NCBI GenBank assembly: GCA_031283915.1
Contig: JAITAY010000276.1
Location: 1-10,794 of the forward strand
DNA length: 10,794 nucleotides
DNA from: Tannerella sp.
GTDB taxonomy: Bacteria; Bacteroidota; Bacteroidia; Bacteroidales; Tannerellaceae
Reading direction: 5' to 3'
In this document: positions 1 to 6,255 of the stretch, in pieces
Numbering within the stretch: position 1 is the stretch's first letter
Layout of the letters: the number at the start of each line of letters is the position of its first letter
The notes under the pieces: generated by a model
Seen by the model: the letters and a program-made list of their open reading frames with translations, nothing else
The model's database searches: none
Told to the model about the DNA's origin: nothing
Position numbers and translations under genes: made by a program

Positions 1-26
1 CAGCGCCTCCGCAGGGCTTTAGCCCA

Positions 27-55
27 ATCCCCCCACATTGCCGTCGGTTTTAACT
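27..55. repeat. Dispersed repeat copy A (partner at 9496-9523)
   Basis: The core TTGCCGTCGGTTTTAACT at 38-55 matches 9506-9523 at 17 of 18 positions. Weaker similarity (AT followed by a C run) extends it to 27 here and 9496 there, with one base of indel. The copy at 9496-9523 continues into a perfect hairpin, but here the right arm is lost because CAATG follows instead of GACGG. Two copies in 10.8 kb, both intergenic, suggest a genome-wide dispersed element. That is inference. Confidence 0.5.
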
Positions 56-89
56 CAATGTCATCAAGTTAAGATTTTGTTTCCGGCAT

Positions 90-168
90 CCCGCCAGGGA
101 TGCATCGCCCGGTAGATAAACCGGTATAACCCTATATTTCATCCTGTTAAGGATGCATCCCTAACGGG
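90..168. repeat. Imperfect inverted repeat with nested hairpin
   Basis: The left arm CCCGCCAGGGATGCATC (90-106) pairs with the right arm GATGCATCCCTAACGGG (152-168) at 15 of 17 positions. Inside lies a second small hairpin, CCGGT (109-113) with ACCGG (120-124). The whole could fold into a branched structure about 79 bases long. It contains no reading frame, and its make-up resembles the short intergenic repeats common in Bacteroidales genomes. Whether it is mobile or structural cannot be told from one copy. Confidence 0.5.
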
Positions 169-315
169 AATCATTGTCTCCGACCGACAAAAGCGCCCGG
201 AAATGGGTGGTTTATTTCCAGACAGCTCCTAACACTGCCCGAACGATAAATCTGCGTAACATGAGTTATTTATTGACAATTACTCGCTAACTGAAAGGAC
301 GGTATTAAGGACTGA

Positions 316-1605
316 CTACTTAATGAGCCACAGGCGCGGATTAAGTTTTTCCTTTTCCTTGCGGATTTCAAAGTGCAGGATAGTGGCGTTGTGGAGGTCT
401 GTAGCAATTTTCCCCAGTTTCTGGCGGGTGGAAACTTTGTCGCCCTGCTTTACGTAAACTGCACGCAAATTGCCGTATACGGTCAGATATCTCCCGTGAC
501 GGATGATGACACAGTGATTATAGCCCTCTTCGACAGTGAATACGGCCGTCACTATCCCGTTGAACACGGCTTGTGCTTCGGTGCCGGTTGCTGTCTGGAT
601 GTCAATCCCGCTGTTATACGTCCGGACGTATTTCAATTCGGGATGCTTCAGTTCGCCGAAAGGCGAGACGATTCTGTATTTGCCGGTCAGGGGATAAGGC
701 AATCGTCCACGATTGGAGGCGAAGTTGGAGGAGAGCTGCCGTTCTTCTTTTGTGTCGAGATAGGCATTTTCGGGGGCGGCCTCTTTGTTTCCGGATCGGC
801 CGGCGCCCGTTGTGCCGGCCGGCGTACCGGTTGCCAGTGTACGGCTTATTTCCGAGGTGATCAAATTTTCGATTTGCCGGTCGATGGCTTCCGCTTCCTT
901 TTTCTTCCGGTTCAGTTCCGCTTGCAAGTCTTTCTGTTTCTGGGCCAACTGGCTGATTTCGGCTTTTTGTTCGGCTTCTTCTGTCTGGAGCCGACCGCTT
1001 TCCTTTTCGCGAATGTCCAGCAGCGAGAGTTTTTCGGTACGCGCCTGTTCGATTTCCGTCTGTTTCAGATTAATTTCCGTCTGTTTTTTTACGATCAGGG
1101 TGACCTGGTGTTTTTGCCATTCGGAATATTCGCGCAGGTAACGCATACGCCGGATGGACTGGGTGAAAGTCTCTGCAGACAGCACAAAATACCATTTGTA
1201 CTGAATGGAACGGCGGACGTAAATGCTTTGCAGCGACTTGGCATACTTCATTCGAATGACCTCCAGATCTTCCCCCAGTTCGTTCAATTCGGTATTCATA
1301 TCGGCAATCTCCTTGTCCATGAGGGTGATCTCCTGATTGAGGAGGCTGATGATCTGCCGCCTGGCAGCCATCTGTTCGGCAAGCAAGTTCAGCCGGTTCA
1401 GTGAAGACTGGGTGGAGGAATGGGTTTCCTTGAGCAGTTGGGAAGTCCATTCGATTTCTTCCAGCGCCGATTTCCGTTTCTCTTCCAACTGTTTCATCAC
1501 GCGCGTCTGACCTGCAACGGATGAGGCAAAGAAGAGAAGGCACGCCGGCAGTACAATGGTCACCAGGCTGTTGCGAATGGAGATGGCGGAACGGATGTAC
1601 TTCAT
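316..1605 (-). CDS. EnvC-type murein hydrolase activator (degenerate LytM/M23 domain)
   Basis: A 429-residue exported protein. Residues 1-32 form a signal peptide (basic start, hydrophobic 13-31, cleavage near VAG-Q). Residues 33-250 are a long charged coiled coil, 255-285 a Gly/Thr/Ala-rich linker, and 305-429 a LytM (peptidase M23) fold. The usual zinc ligands are incomplete: the HxxxD motif reads NSGID (N331, D335), and the HxH motif reads ILH (I409, H411). In the family, this pattern marks non-catalytic activators such as EnvC and NlpD, which switch on cell-wall amidases at division. An amidase-activating, periplasmic role is therefore more likely than hydrolysis of peptidoglycan. The ATG overlaps the stop of the upstream lipoprotein gene by four bases (1602-1605), so translation is probably coupled. 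It is the last gene of the dut cluster. The family call is secure; the partner is unknown. Confidence 0.9.
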   Translation of the reverse strand: MKYIRSAISIRNSLVTIVLPACLLFFASSVAGQTRVMKQLEEKRKSALEEIEWTSQLLKETHSSTQSSLNRLNLLAEQMAARRQIISLLNQEITLMDKEIADMNTELNELGEDLEVIRMKYAKSLQSIYVRRSIQYKWYFVLSAETFTQSIRRMRYLREYSEWQKHQVTLIVKKQTEINLKQTEIEQARTEKLSLLDIREKESGRLQTEEAEQKAEISQLAQKQKDLQAELNRKKKEAEAIDRQIENLITSEISRTLATGTPAGTTGAGRSGNKEAAPENAYLDTKEERQLSSNFASNRGRLPYPLTGKYRIVSPFGELKHPELKYVRTYNSGIDIQTATGTEAQAVFNGIVTAVFTVEEGYNHCVIIRHGRYLTVYGNLRAVYVKQGDKVSTRQKLGKIATDLHNATILHFEIRKEKEKLNPRLWLIK

Positions 1606-2450
1606 GGCTGTTCAATCATTCTCCGGATTTGTGAGAGGTTCACCCGCTCGTATCCCGACGGAATGACTGGCCTTATTTCTACCGGGACATTCGTATCGAT
1701 ATGGAGATAATTCATCGAAAGAGCGCCTTTGGTTTGCTCTCCGTCAATCCATCCGGCCTGTATTTTCATAGGGAAAAGCTGTGCACCGACAGGGCGGAAA
1801 TCGGTGTAATCCCAGTGCAGCGCGTGTCCGGAAGCCGTGTCAACTATTTGGGAAGCGTATAACTTCCGGTCGCGTCCGGCCGTGAAGGAATATTGGCGGC
1901 GGGACACGTCCTGCGTTTGCAGCGTGTAGCCGTCGGCAGCCGGCAGCCAGCGAAAACGGGTGAAGGCATTTTCCGGCAGTTCCGTTTTGCCCGGGAAGAA
2001 AAGTTGGTTGGTGAAGAGGGCTTGCAGGCTGTAAAAGTTGAATTCGATTCGAAACGTGTCTATCAGGCGGCTGAAATTCTCCGCCAAATAGCGTTTGTTC
2101 AACCGGTCAACAATCCAAATGCTGTCCGGGCTGAGGTCCATGCGAAAGGCTTCGATGCCCAGCAGCGGTTGCAGGGATAGCTGCAGCCGGTCGTTTTTCC
2201 GGATTTTCAGGCTGGCGCGGGAACTGAACGTTTTCCCGGCCGGCATCGTCAATTCGATTTGCATGCGCGCCGACAGCGTTTCATAACGGAACGCCTGTTC
2301 CCGGAGAGCATGAAAGAATCTTTCTTCCGTTTCCAGACGACTGGCCGTTTCCGTATCGGCGGCAGGCGGGATTTTCGACGTACGGCAACCGGCCACGAGG
2401 AAGAAACAGCCCAAGCAAAGGGCTAATAAAGCAGGTCTATTTTTGTTCAT
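1602..2450 (-). CDS. DUF4292 family outer-membrane lipoprotein
   Basis: A 282-residue lipoprotein. I chose the ATG at 2450 because it begins a compact signal peptide (MNKNRPALLA...) ending in the lipobox LVAGC, with Cys22 as the acylated residue. An in-frame upstream start at 2483 would add 11 very basic residues before it. The residue after Cys is Arg, not an Asp inner-membrane retention signal, so the outer membrane is the likely site. The body (residues about 55-280) is rich in beta-strand patterns, as in DUF4292. I recall this family as related to the LolA/LolB-like fold, suggesting handling of lipid or lipoprotein, but no biochemical function is established. The start lies 14 bases inside the end of the TPR gene, and its stop overlaps the EnvC-like start, so all three are probably translated together. 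Confidence 0.85.
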   Translation of the reverse strand: MNKNRPALLALCLGCFFLVAGCRTSKIPPAADTETASRLETEERFFHALREQAFRYETLSARMQIELTMPAGKTFSSRASLKIRKNDRLQLSLQPLLGIEAFRMDLSPDSIWIVDRLNKRYLAENFSRLIDTFRIEFNFYSLQALFTNQLFFPGKTELPENAFTRFRWLPAADGYTLQTQDVSRRQYSFTAGRDRKLYASQIVDTASGHALHWDYTDFRPVGAQLFPMKIQAGWIDGEQTKGALSMNYLHIDTNVPVEIRPVIPSGYERVNLSQIRRMIEQP

Positions 2451-4197
2451 CTTTCGGCGCTTCCAGGTACGTTTTTTCGGCAATTTTACGATCCAGTGTT
2501 TGTGTGTTCTTGCCGGCTTCCTTCGCTTTGATCCACTGCTCCAGTCCTTTTTCCCGTTCTCCGGTCATATACAGAATGTCGCCGTAATGGTCGAGCAATT
2601 CCGGGCTGTTTGTCGTATCATTCCGCAAAGCGTTTTCGATATAAATTTTGGCAAGCATATAATTCCCCTTCACAAAGAAAACCCATGCATACGTATCCAG
2701 ATAGGTGGCATTGTTCGGTTCTGCCTTGATGCACCGGGCGCTCATCCGTTCAGCCTTGTCCAGGTCTCTTTTTTCCAGCGAAAGGTAATAGCTGTAATTA
2801 TTCAGGACAAGGATGTTCCGCTCGTTGTATTTCAATGCTTCTTCATAGGTGGCGAATGCTTCGTCGGATTGCTTTATCTGATAATGGATGTCGCCGATTT
2901 GGCCGTAGAAGTCGGAACGCAACGAACGGTTCGACTCGGGAATGATCTTCAGTCCTTCGTAATACGCGTCGATGGCTTCCTGATAACGATGCAATTGGTA
3001 GTATGCGATTCCCAGATAGAAGTAATAATCCGTCGCTTCCGGAAAGAGTTCCTGACATTTCATGCAGATGCGGACGGCTTCCTCCTCTTCTTTTCGCAGA
3101 AAAGTGACGTTCAGGAGTTGGCGCCAGGCGCGTTCGTTGTCAGGTTCCATTTCGGTGGCCAGTTGAAACTGGAACTGTGCTTCTTCCAGGTTTTGCTGAT
3201 GCAGCAGCAGCGTACCGTAAAACAGTTTCAGTTCGACCTCTTCGGGATGTTGTTCCAGCAGCTTCCGGAAGAGCACATTGGCGGTCGTTGTCGCCTCGCT
3301 GGACTGCTGCAACTGCTGGATGTAGCGGGAAAGAATCCCGACTTTGATTTCCACATCCAGTTTTTCGTTGACCAGCGCTGCCTGTATCTGTGCTTCCGCC
3401 GAGTCCGGCCGGCCAACGGTGGCATAGTAATTGGCCATGGAAACGGTGTAATAGGGACTCTCCGGGTCGATGGCGCAGGCTTTTTGATAACATTCCCAGG
3501 CTCGGTCGATCTCTTTCCGTTCCAGATAGAGGTCTCCGATCAGGATAAGATAACGCGCGTCGCCGGGATATTTGGCAGCCAGTTTCTTCAATTCGTCAAA
3601 CGCTTTTTCCGGTTCTTCCAGCGCCATGTACAACTTGTATTTCTGCATGGAGAGCGGTTCGCTCATACCGGTCATTTCTTCCAGCATATCAAACGCCCGG
3701 ATAGCCTCGTCAATGTCTCCTTTTCGAGTGAGGGCTTCGGCCAGGTAATAATTCAGTTCGACTTTGCTCGGATACGTTTTGACTAATTCTTCGTAAGCTT
3801 CTGCCGCTTCCCCGAACATGTCCAGATTCAGGAAAATGGAGGCGAGCGCCAGTTTATAGGTGAAATTTTCCGGGTGAAAGGCGACGGCTTTTTTCAGGTA
3901 AGAAACGGCTTTTTCCGGTTCTTCCGTCTGCAGGTAGAACGACGAGAGTTCGAAAAGCGTGGCCGACGAGGTGGAATCTATTTCAAGGCAGTGCCTGAAG
4001 ACTTCATAAGCTGCATCGAACTTGCCTGCATTTTTCAAATTAATCCCTTCAAGGAAAAAATAATCCAGTTTCCGCTGGACGGAAGGCCGGGTCGTTTTCG
4101 ATTGCATTTGGCGCTGTTGCCCGGCAAGCGCCCCGACGGGGCATGCTTCGGCTGCAAGGCAAAGAACCGAACAGATCACAAGGAGTGTATATCTCAT
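2437..4197 (-). CDS. Exported tetratricopeptide repeat (TPR) protein
   Basis: A 586-residue protein. The ATG at 4197 is preferred because a signal peptide starts there (MRYTLLVICSVLCLAAEA..., likely cleaved after ALA at residues 23-25). Cys19 is not in a good lipobox. From about residue 43 to the end it is nearly all helical TPR units of about 34 residues, with recurring patterns such as A-x-x-x-Y/F and a Pro at the repeat end. About ten or more repeats can be counted by eye. TPR arrays bind other proteins, so this is probably a periplasmic or surface scaffold. The DUF4292 lipoprotein and the EnvC-like gene directly downstream suggest a shared envelope job, as does my recollection that this trio is conserved in Bacteroidales. 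An in-frame ATG at 4287 would add 30 residues before the signal peptide and is judged less likely. Confidence 0.88.
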   Translation of the reverse strand: MRYTLLVICSVLCLAAEACPVGALAGQQRQMQSKTTRPSVQRKLDYFFLEGINLKNAGKFDAAYEVFRHCLEIDSTSSATLFELSSFYLQTEEPEKAVSYLKKAVAFHPENFTYKLALASIFLNLDMFGEAAEAYEELVKTYPSKVELNYYLAEALTRKGDIDEAIRAFDMLEEMTGMSEPLSMQKYKLYMALEEPEKAFDELKKLAAKYPGDARYLILIGDLYLERKEIDRAWECYQKACAIDPESPYYTVSMANYYATVGRPDSAEAQIQAALVNEKLDVEIKVGILSRYIQQLQQSSEATTTANVLFRKLLEQHPEEVELKLFYGTLLLHQQNLEEAQFQFQLATEMEPDNERAWRQLLNVTFLRKEEEEAVRICMKCQELFPEATDYYFYLGIAYYQLHRYQEAIDAYYEGLKIIPESNRSLRSDFYGQIGDIHYQIKQSDEAFATYEEALKYNERNILVLNNYSYYLSLEKRDLDKAERMSARCIKAEPNNATYLDTYAWVFFVKGNYMLAKIYIENALRNDTTNSPELLDHYGDILYMTGEREKGLEQWIKAKEAGKNTQTLDRKIAEKTYLEAPKDEQK

Positions 4198-4291
4198 AAA
4201 CAAAGCCTTTTCGTTATTGTTATGGTTGCGAATGCCATCAATGGCTGTTTCTACAAAGGGTTTTTCTGTTACCATCCCTGTTTTCATATGA

Positions 4292-4927
4292 TCACCTGAT
4301 TCTGTTATCTACCATATTAGGCTTTGGGGATCGATCCGAACCAAAAACCTCGGAAGCCACCGACCGATCCGTTGTCAGCAGATTGATCTTGATTTCTTTG
4401 TTGTTATCAGGAAATTTCTGTTTGAAATAATGGATCGTAGCATCCGATTTCTCAACGGTTACCGGCAGTGGTTCTCCTTTTTTTTTCGATTCGACGATAG
4501 CGCCTACGGCTCCGCCGGTATTCTTCCTTCGGTCGGATTTGTCGGGCGTCCAAGTGATATGAATATCCCCGATATAGTAAACATGGTCCGGAGAAGGAAC
4601 ATCGACAGACAGGTAATTGTCGGGGATGTTTTTGTAATAGCCGCCGCTTTCCATATACTCAATCAAGGCTATGAAGTTTTTTCCGAGCGGCATTTTCATA
4701 TAGAAATAGCCGTATTCATCAAGCCTGACAGCATTTTTCGCCCACAGCCTTTCGTTAAAATGCATCAATATTCTTTTGGTTTTTAATGGTCTTTCACTGA
4801 CAACATTCACTTTTCCGAAAACAATTGTTTCATTCGTTTTTGTTTCCGCTGTCGTTATTCTTCCGGTACCACAGGAAGTCAGCATGGTTAAAGTGATAAA
4901 AACACCCACGTAAAATCCATGTTTCAT
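4292..4927 (-). CDS. Predicted lipoprotein of unknown function
   Basis: A 211-residue protein I do not recognise. The ATG at 4927 gives a clean signal peptide (MKHGFYVGVFITLTMLTSC) with lipobox MLTSC and acylated Cys19. The frame is open further upstream only through a TTG at 4945. After the Cys, residues 35-95 look like a small beta-sandwich (alternating hydrophobic strands, aromatic cluster EYGYFYMKM), perhaps like the carboxypeptidase-regulatory/transthyretin type, but this is a guess. The C-terminal third is polar and partly disordered-looking. A run of nine A on the coding strand (4478-4486) encodes Lys148-150. The gene is visibly more A+T-rich than its neighbours. It sits between dut and the TPR gene, with 53 and 94 bases of gap, in a cluster otherwise tightly packed, so it may be a later arrival. 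No promoter of its own was found. Confidence 0.75.
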   Translation of the reverse strand: MKHGFYVGVFITLTMLTSCGTGRITTAETKTNETIVFGKVNVVSERPLKTKRILMHFNERLWAKNAVRLDEYGYFYMKMPLGKNFIALIEYMESGGYYKNIPDNYLSVDVPSPDHVYYIGDIHITWTPDKSDRRKNTGGAVGAIVESKKKGEPLPVTVEKSDATIHYFKQKFPDNNKEIKINLLTTDRSVASEVFGSDRSPKPNMVDNRIR

Positions 4928-4980
4928 ATCTAAAAACTTATTCAATACGGTTACTTTGTCCTTTGATTCCCGTCATTCCG

Positions 4981-5412
4981 TTATCTCCCCGTATGACCGA
5001 ATCCGCCCGTGCCACGTTCCGTGTCGTTCAAAACCTCTTCCGGCTGCCATTCGGCGGAAACGTGCGAAGCAATCACCATCTGACAGATGCGTTCGCCATC
5101 GCGGACGACGAACGGTTCGGCAGAAAGGTTCACCAGAATAATCCCGATTTCGCCCCGGTAATCGGCATCAATCGTTCCCGGGGTGTTGAGCAGCGTGATG
5201 CCATGCTTGACAGCCAGTCCGCTACGCGGGCGCATCTGCGCCTCATAACCCTCCGGCAGCGCGATGTACAAGCCCGTCGGGATCAGTTTCCGTTCCAGCG
5301 GTTTCAACTCGACCGCTTCCGACAGGTTCGCCCGAATGTCCATACCTGCCGACAAAGGTGTTTGATATTGCGGCAACGGATGACGTGATTTGTTGACAAT
5401 CTTTATTTTCAT
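4981..5412 (-). CDS. dut: Deoxyuridine 5'-triphosphate nucleotidohydrolase (dUTPase)
   Basis: Hydrolyses dUTP to dUMP and pyrophosphate, supplying dUMP for dTMP synthesis and keeping uracil out of DNA; cytoplasmic. The 143-residue length is normal for the trimeric family. All five signature motifs are present in order: AGMDIR (22-27); RPRSGLA (61-67); GTIDADYRGEIG (79-90), with the presumed catalytic Asp82 and the uracil-stacking Tyr85; the ERICQMVI segment (107-114); and the flexible phosphate-binding tail RGTGGFGHTG (133-142). The start is the ATG at 5412 (MKIKIVNKS). The frame stays open ten codons further up, but those residues are not family-like and would run into the promoter. A -7-like box lies 27 bases upstream (5440-5447, minus strand), so dut is probably the first gene of the cluster that runs down to the EnvC-like gene. 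Confidence 0.96.
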   Translation of the reverse strand: MKIKIVNKSRHPLPQYQTPLSAGMDIRANLSEAVELKPLERKLIPTGLYIALPEGYEAQMRPRSGLAVKHGITLLNTPGTIDADYRGEIGIILVNLSAEPFVVRDGERICQMVIASHVSAEWQPEEVLNDTERGTGGFGHTGR

Positions 5413-5439
5413 AGAACGACGTTCTCCAATTAATGCCGC

Positions 5440-5447
5440 CAAAGGTA
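5440..5447 (-). promoter_or_regulatory. Putative -7 box of the dut promoter
   Basis: Read on the minus strand the site is TACCTTTG, a full match to the Bacteroides -7 consensus TAnnTTTG. It ends 27 bases before the dut ATG, a normal leader length. No TTTG -33 element is found at the expected 19-21 base spacing, so the promoter may be weak or need an activator. It lies back to back with the DUF2007 box at 5461-5468. Confidence 0.55.
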
Positions 5448-5460
5448 CGACTTTTTTCTG

Positions 5461-5468
5461 TATCTTTG
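5461..5468 (+). promoter_or_regulatory. Putative -7 box for the DUF2007 gene
   Basis: TATCTTTG matches the Bacteroides -7 consensus TAnnTTTG and ends 23 bases before the ATG at 5492. No TTTG is present at the -33 spacing. A short inverted repeat, TACGAC (5446-5451) and GTCGTA (5468-5473), overlaps both this box and the divergent dut box, and could be an operator that sees both promoters. That is an inference from position only. Confidence 0.5.
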
Positions 5469-5491
5469 TCGTATGTTAAAGGATTTGATTT

Positions 5492-5857
5492 ATGGAACGT
5501 TTGGTTGAAATAGCGAACTTTGCTCAAGCGGAAACGGCGGAAATGCTGGCTGCCCTGCTCAGGGCGGAAGGAATTGCCTGCACGACCCGCAATGAAGTGA
5601 GCAACCGGATCCTTCGTGGCTTCGTAGACATCGGCGTCCGTGTGGAAGTATTGGAACACAACGTGCCGCGTGCACTCGAAATATGGAAAGACAGCGGTTT
5701 GTCGCAGCCGGAAGCGGATGATGCAGACCCAAACGCGGATGCTGCTACGGGGCTGGCGCATTATCTTCCCCTCCTGAGAAAACATTTTATTATCCTGATA
5801 GCTCTGATAACCGGCATGTTGGCGATACTGGCAGGTCTTCATTGGTTTATACATTGA
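5492..5857 (+). CDS. DUF2007 domain protein with C-terminal membrane helix
   Basis: A 121-residue protein. Residues 1-68 match the DUF2007 pattern: a short beta-alpha-beta domain opening with VEIANFAQAETAEMLAALLRAEGI and ending with a second strand and helix (VRVEVLEHNVPRALEIW). The fold resembles small ligand- or signal-binding domains such as PII-like proteins, but no substrate is known to me. A polar, Asp-rich linker follows (71-90). Residues 98-119 form one hydrophobic helix, so the DUF2007 domain is probably held at the inner face of the cytoplasmic membrane. The gene stands alone, divergent from dut and convergent with the HAD phosphatase gene. Its transcript would run into the 21-base repeat array starting 55 bases after the stop. 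Family assignment is good; function unknown. Confidence 0.8.
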   Translation: MERLVEIANFAQAETAEMLAALLRAEGIACTTRNEVSNRILRGFVDIGVRVEVLEHNVPRALEIWKDSGLSQPEADDADPNADAATGLAHYLPLLRKHFIILIALITGMLAILAGLHWFIH

Positions 5858-5890
5858 ATCTACAACCCGTATGGCGCGTTGCAAAGATTC
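5856..5890 (+). terminator. Weak hairpin at the DUF2007 stop codon
   Basis: GAATCT (5856-5861) pairs with AGATTC (5885-5890), and inside it CAAC (5863-5866) pairs with GTTG (5878-5881). The downstream run is T-rich but interrupted, so at best it is a weak terminator. The stronger structure is the 14-base-pair stem at 5913-5959. Confidence 0.25.
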
Positions 5891-5912
5891 GGCTTCGCTT
5901 TTATGATTTTTC

Positions 5913-5959
5913 AAAACTATCTCCCGGGAAAATGAAACCGTCTCGCGGGAGATAGTTTT
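5913..5959. terminator. 14-base-pair stem formed by the inverted first array unit
   Basis: AAAACTATCTCCCG (5913-5926) is the exact reverse complement of CGGGAGATAGTTTT (5946-5959), leaving a 19-base loop. It arises because the first unit of the array is in inverted orientation to the second. On plus-strand RNA the stem ends in TTTTATTTT, so it could terminate the DUF2007 transcript, although the loop is long for a classical terminator. Confidence 0.45.
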
Positions 5960-6255
5960 ATTTTCCCGGGAAAAAATTTTTATCTCGCGGGAGATGGTTT
6001 CATTTTCGCGGGAAAAAGTTTTCATCTCGCGGGAAACGGTTTCATTTTCCCGGGAAAAGGTTTTTATCTCGCGGGAGATGGTTTCATTTTCCCGGGAAAA
6101 AAGTTTTATCTCGCGGGAAAAAGTTTTATTTTCCCGGGAAAAAGTTTTCATCTCCCGGGAGATAGTTTTCATTTTCTCGAAAAATGGTTTTCATCTCACG
6201 GGAAATGGTTTCATTTTCACGGGAAATAGTTTCATTTTCGCGGGAAATAGTTTCA
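5913..6255. repeat. 16-unit, 21-base tandem array of palindromic units
   Basis: The GGG of the core falls at 5926, 5947, 5968, 5989, 6010, 6031, 6052, 6073, 6094, 6115, 6136 and 6157, exactly 21 bases apart. A decayed unit follows at about 6178, then 6200, 6221 and 6242 after a one-base insertion. Each unit is a 14-base palindromic or near-palindromic core plus a 7-base spacer such as AGTTTTC or TGGTTTC. Two core types occur: TTTTCCCGGGAAAA (perfect at 5961, 6045, 6087 and 6129) and ATCTCCCGGGAGAT (perfect at 6150; often G for the middle C). They alternate through units 2-14. The array fills most of the space between two convergent genes. Because 21 is a multiple of three, it reads as a seven-residue repeat (for example TFSRENE) on either strand, but the surroundings do not support a gene. 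Confidence 0.95.

Larger units (their letters stand above)
1..315. other. Intergenic region with repeats, no gene
   Basis: No credible coding sequence is visible. The stretch lies downstream of the EnvC-like gene, whose minus-strand transcript runs into it. It holds a small hairpin (GGGCT at 14-18 pairing with AGCCC at 21-25), a sequence repeated at the other end of the window (27-55), and a long inverted repeat (90-168). From 169 to 315 I see nothing recognisable and no strong terminator for the EnvC-like gene. The mix suggests a graveyard of short dispersed intergenic repeats. Confidence 0.6.

Noticed and set aside
2443..3786. Plus-strand open frame of 447 codons opposite the TPR gene
   Set aside because: Antisense shadow of the TPR coding sequence; the Phe- and Gln-rich composition is what antisense of Lys/Glu-rich repeats gives.
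4198..4287. N-terminal extension of the TPR protein from the ATG at 4287
   Set aside because: It would place 30 residues, including a polar HNNNEK stretch, before a clear signal peptide that starts at the ATG at 4197.
5243..6172. Minus-strand open frame of 309 codons starting in the repeat array (heptads like TFSRENE)
   Set aside because: It stays open only because 21 is divisible by three, then runs antisense through the DUF2007 gene and into dut. It has no start signal, and its left part is a shadow of recognised genes.
5913..6255. CRISPR array
   Set aside because: Units are contiguous with 7-base spacers that are near-identical to one another, no unique spacers exist, and no cas genes are nearby.
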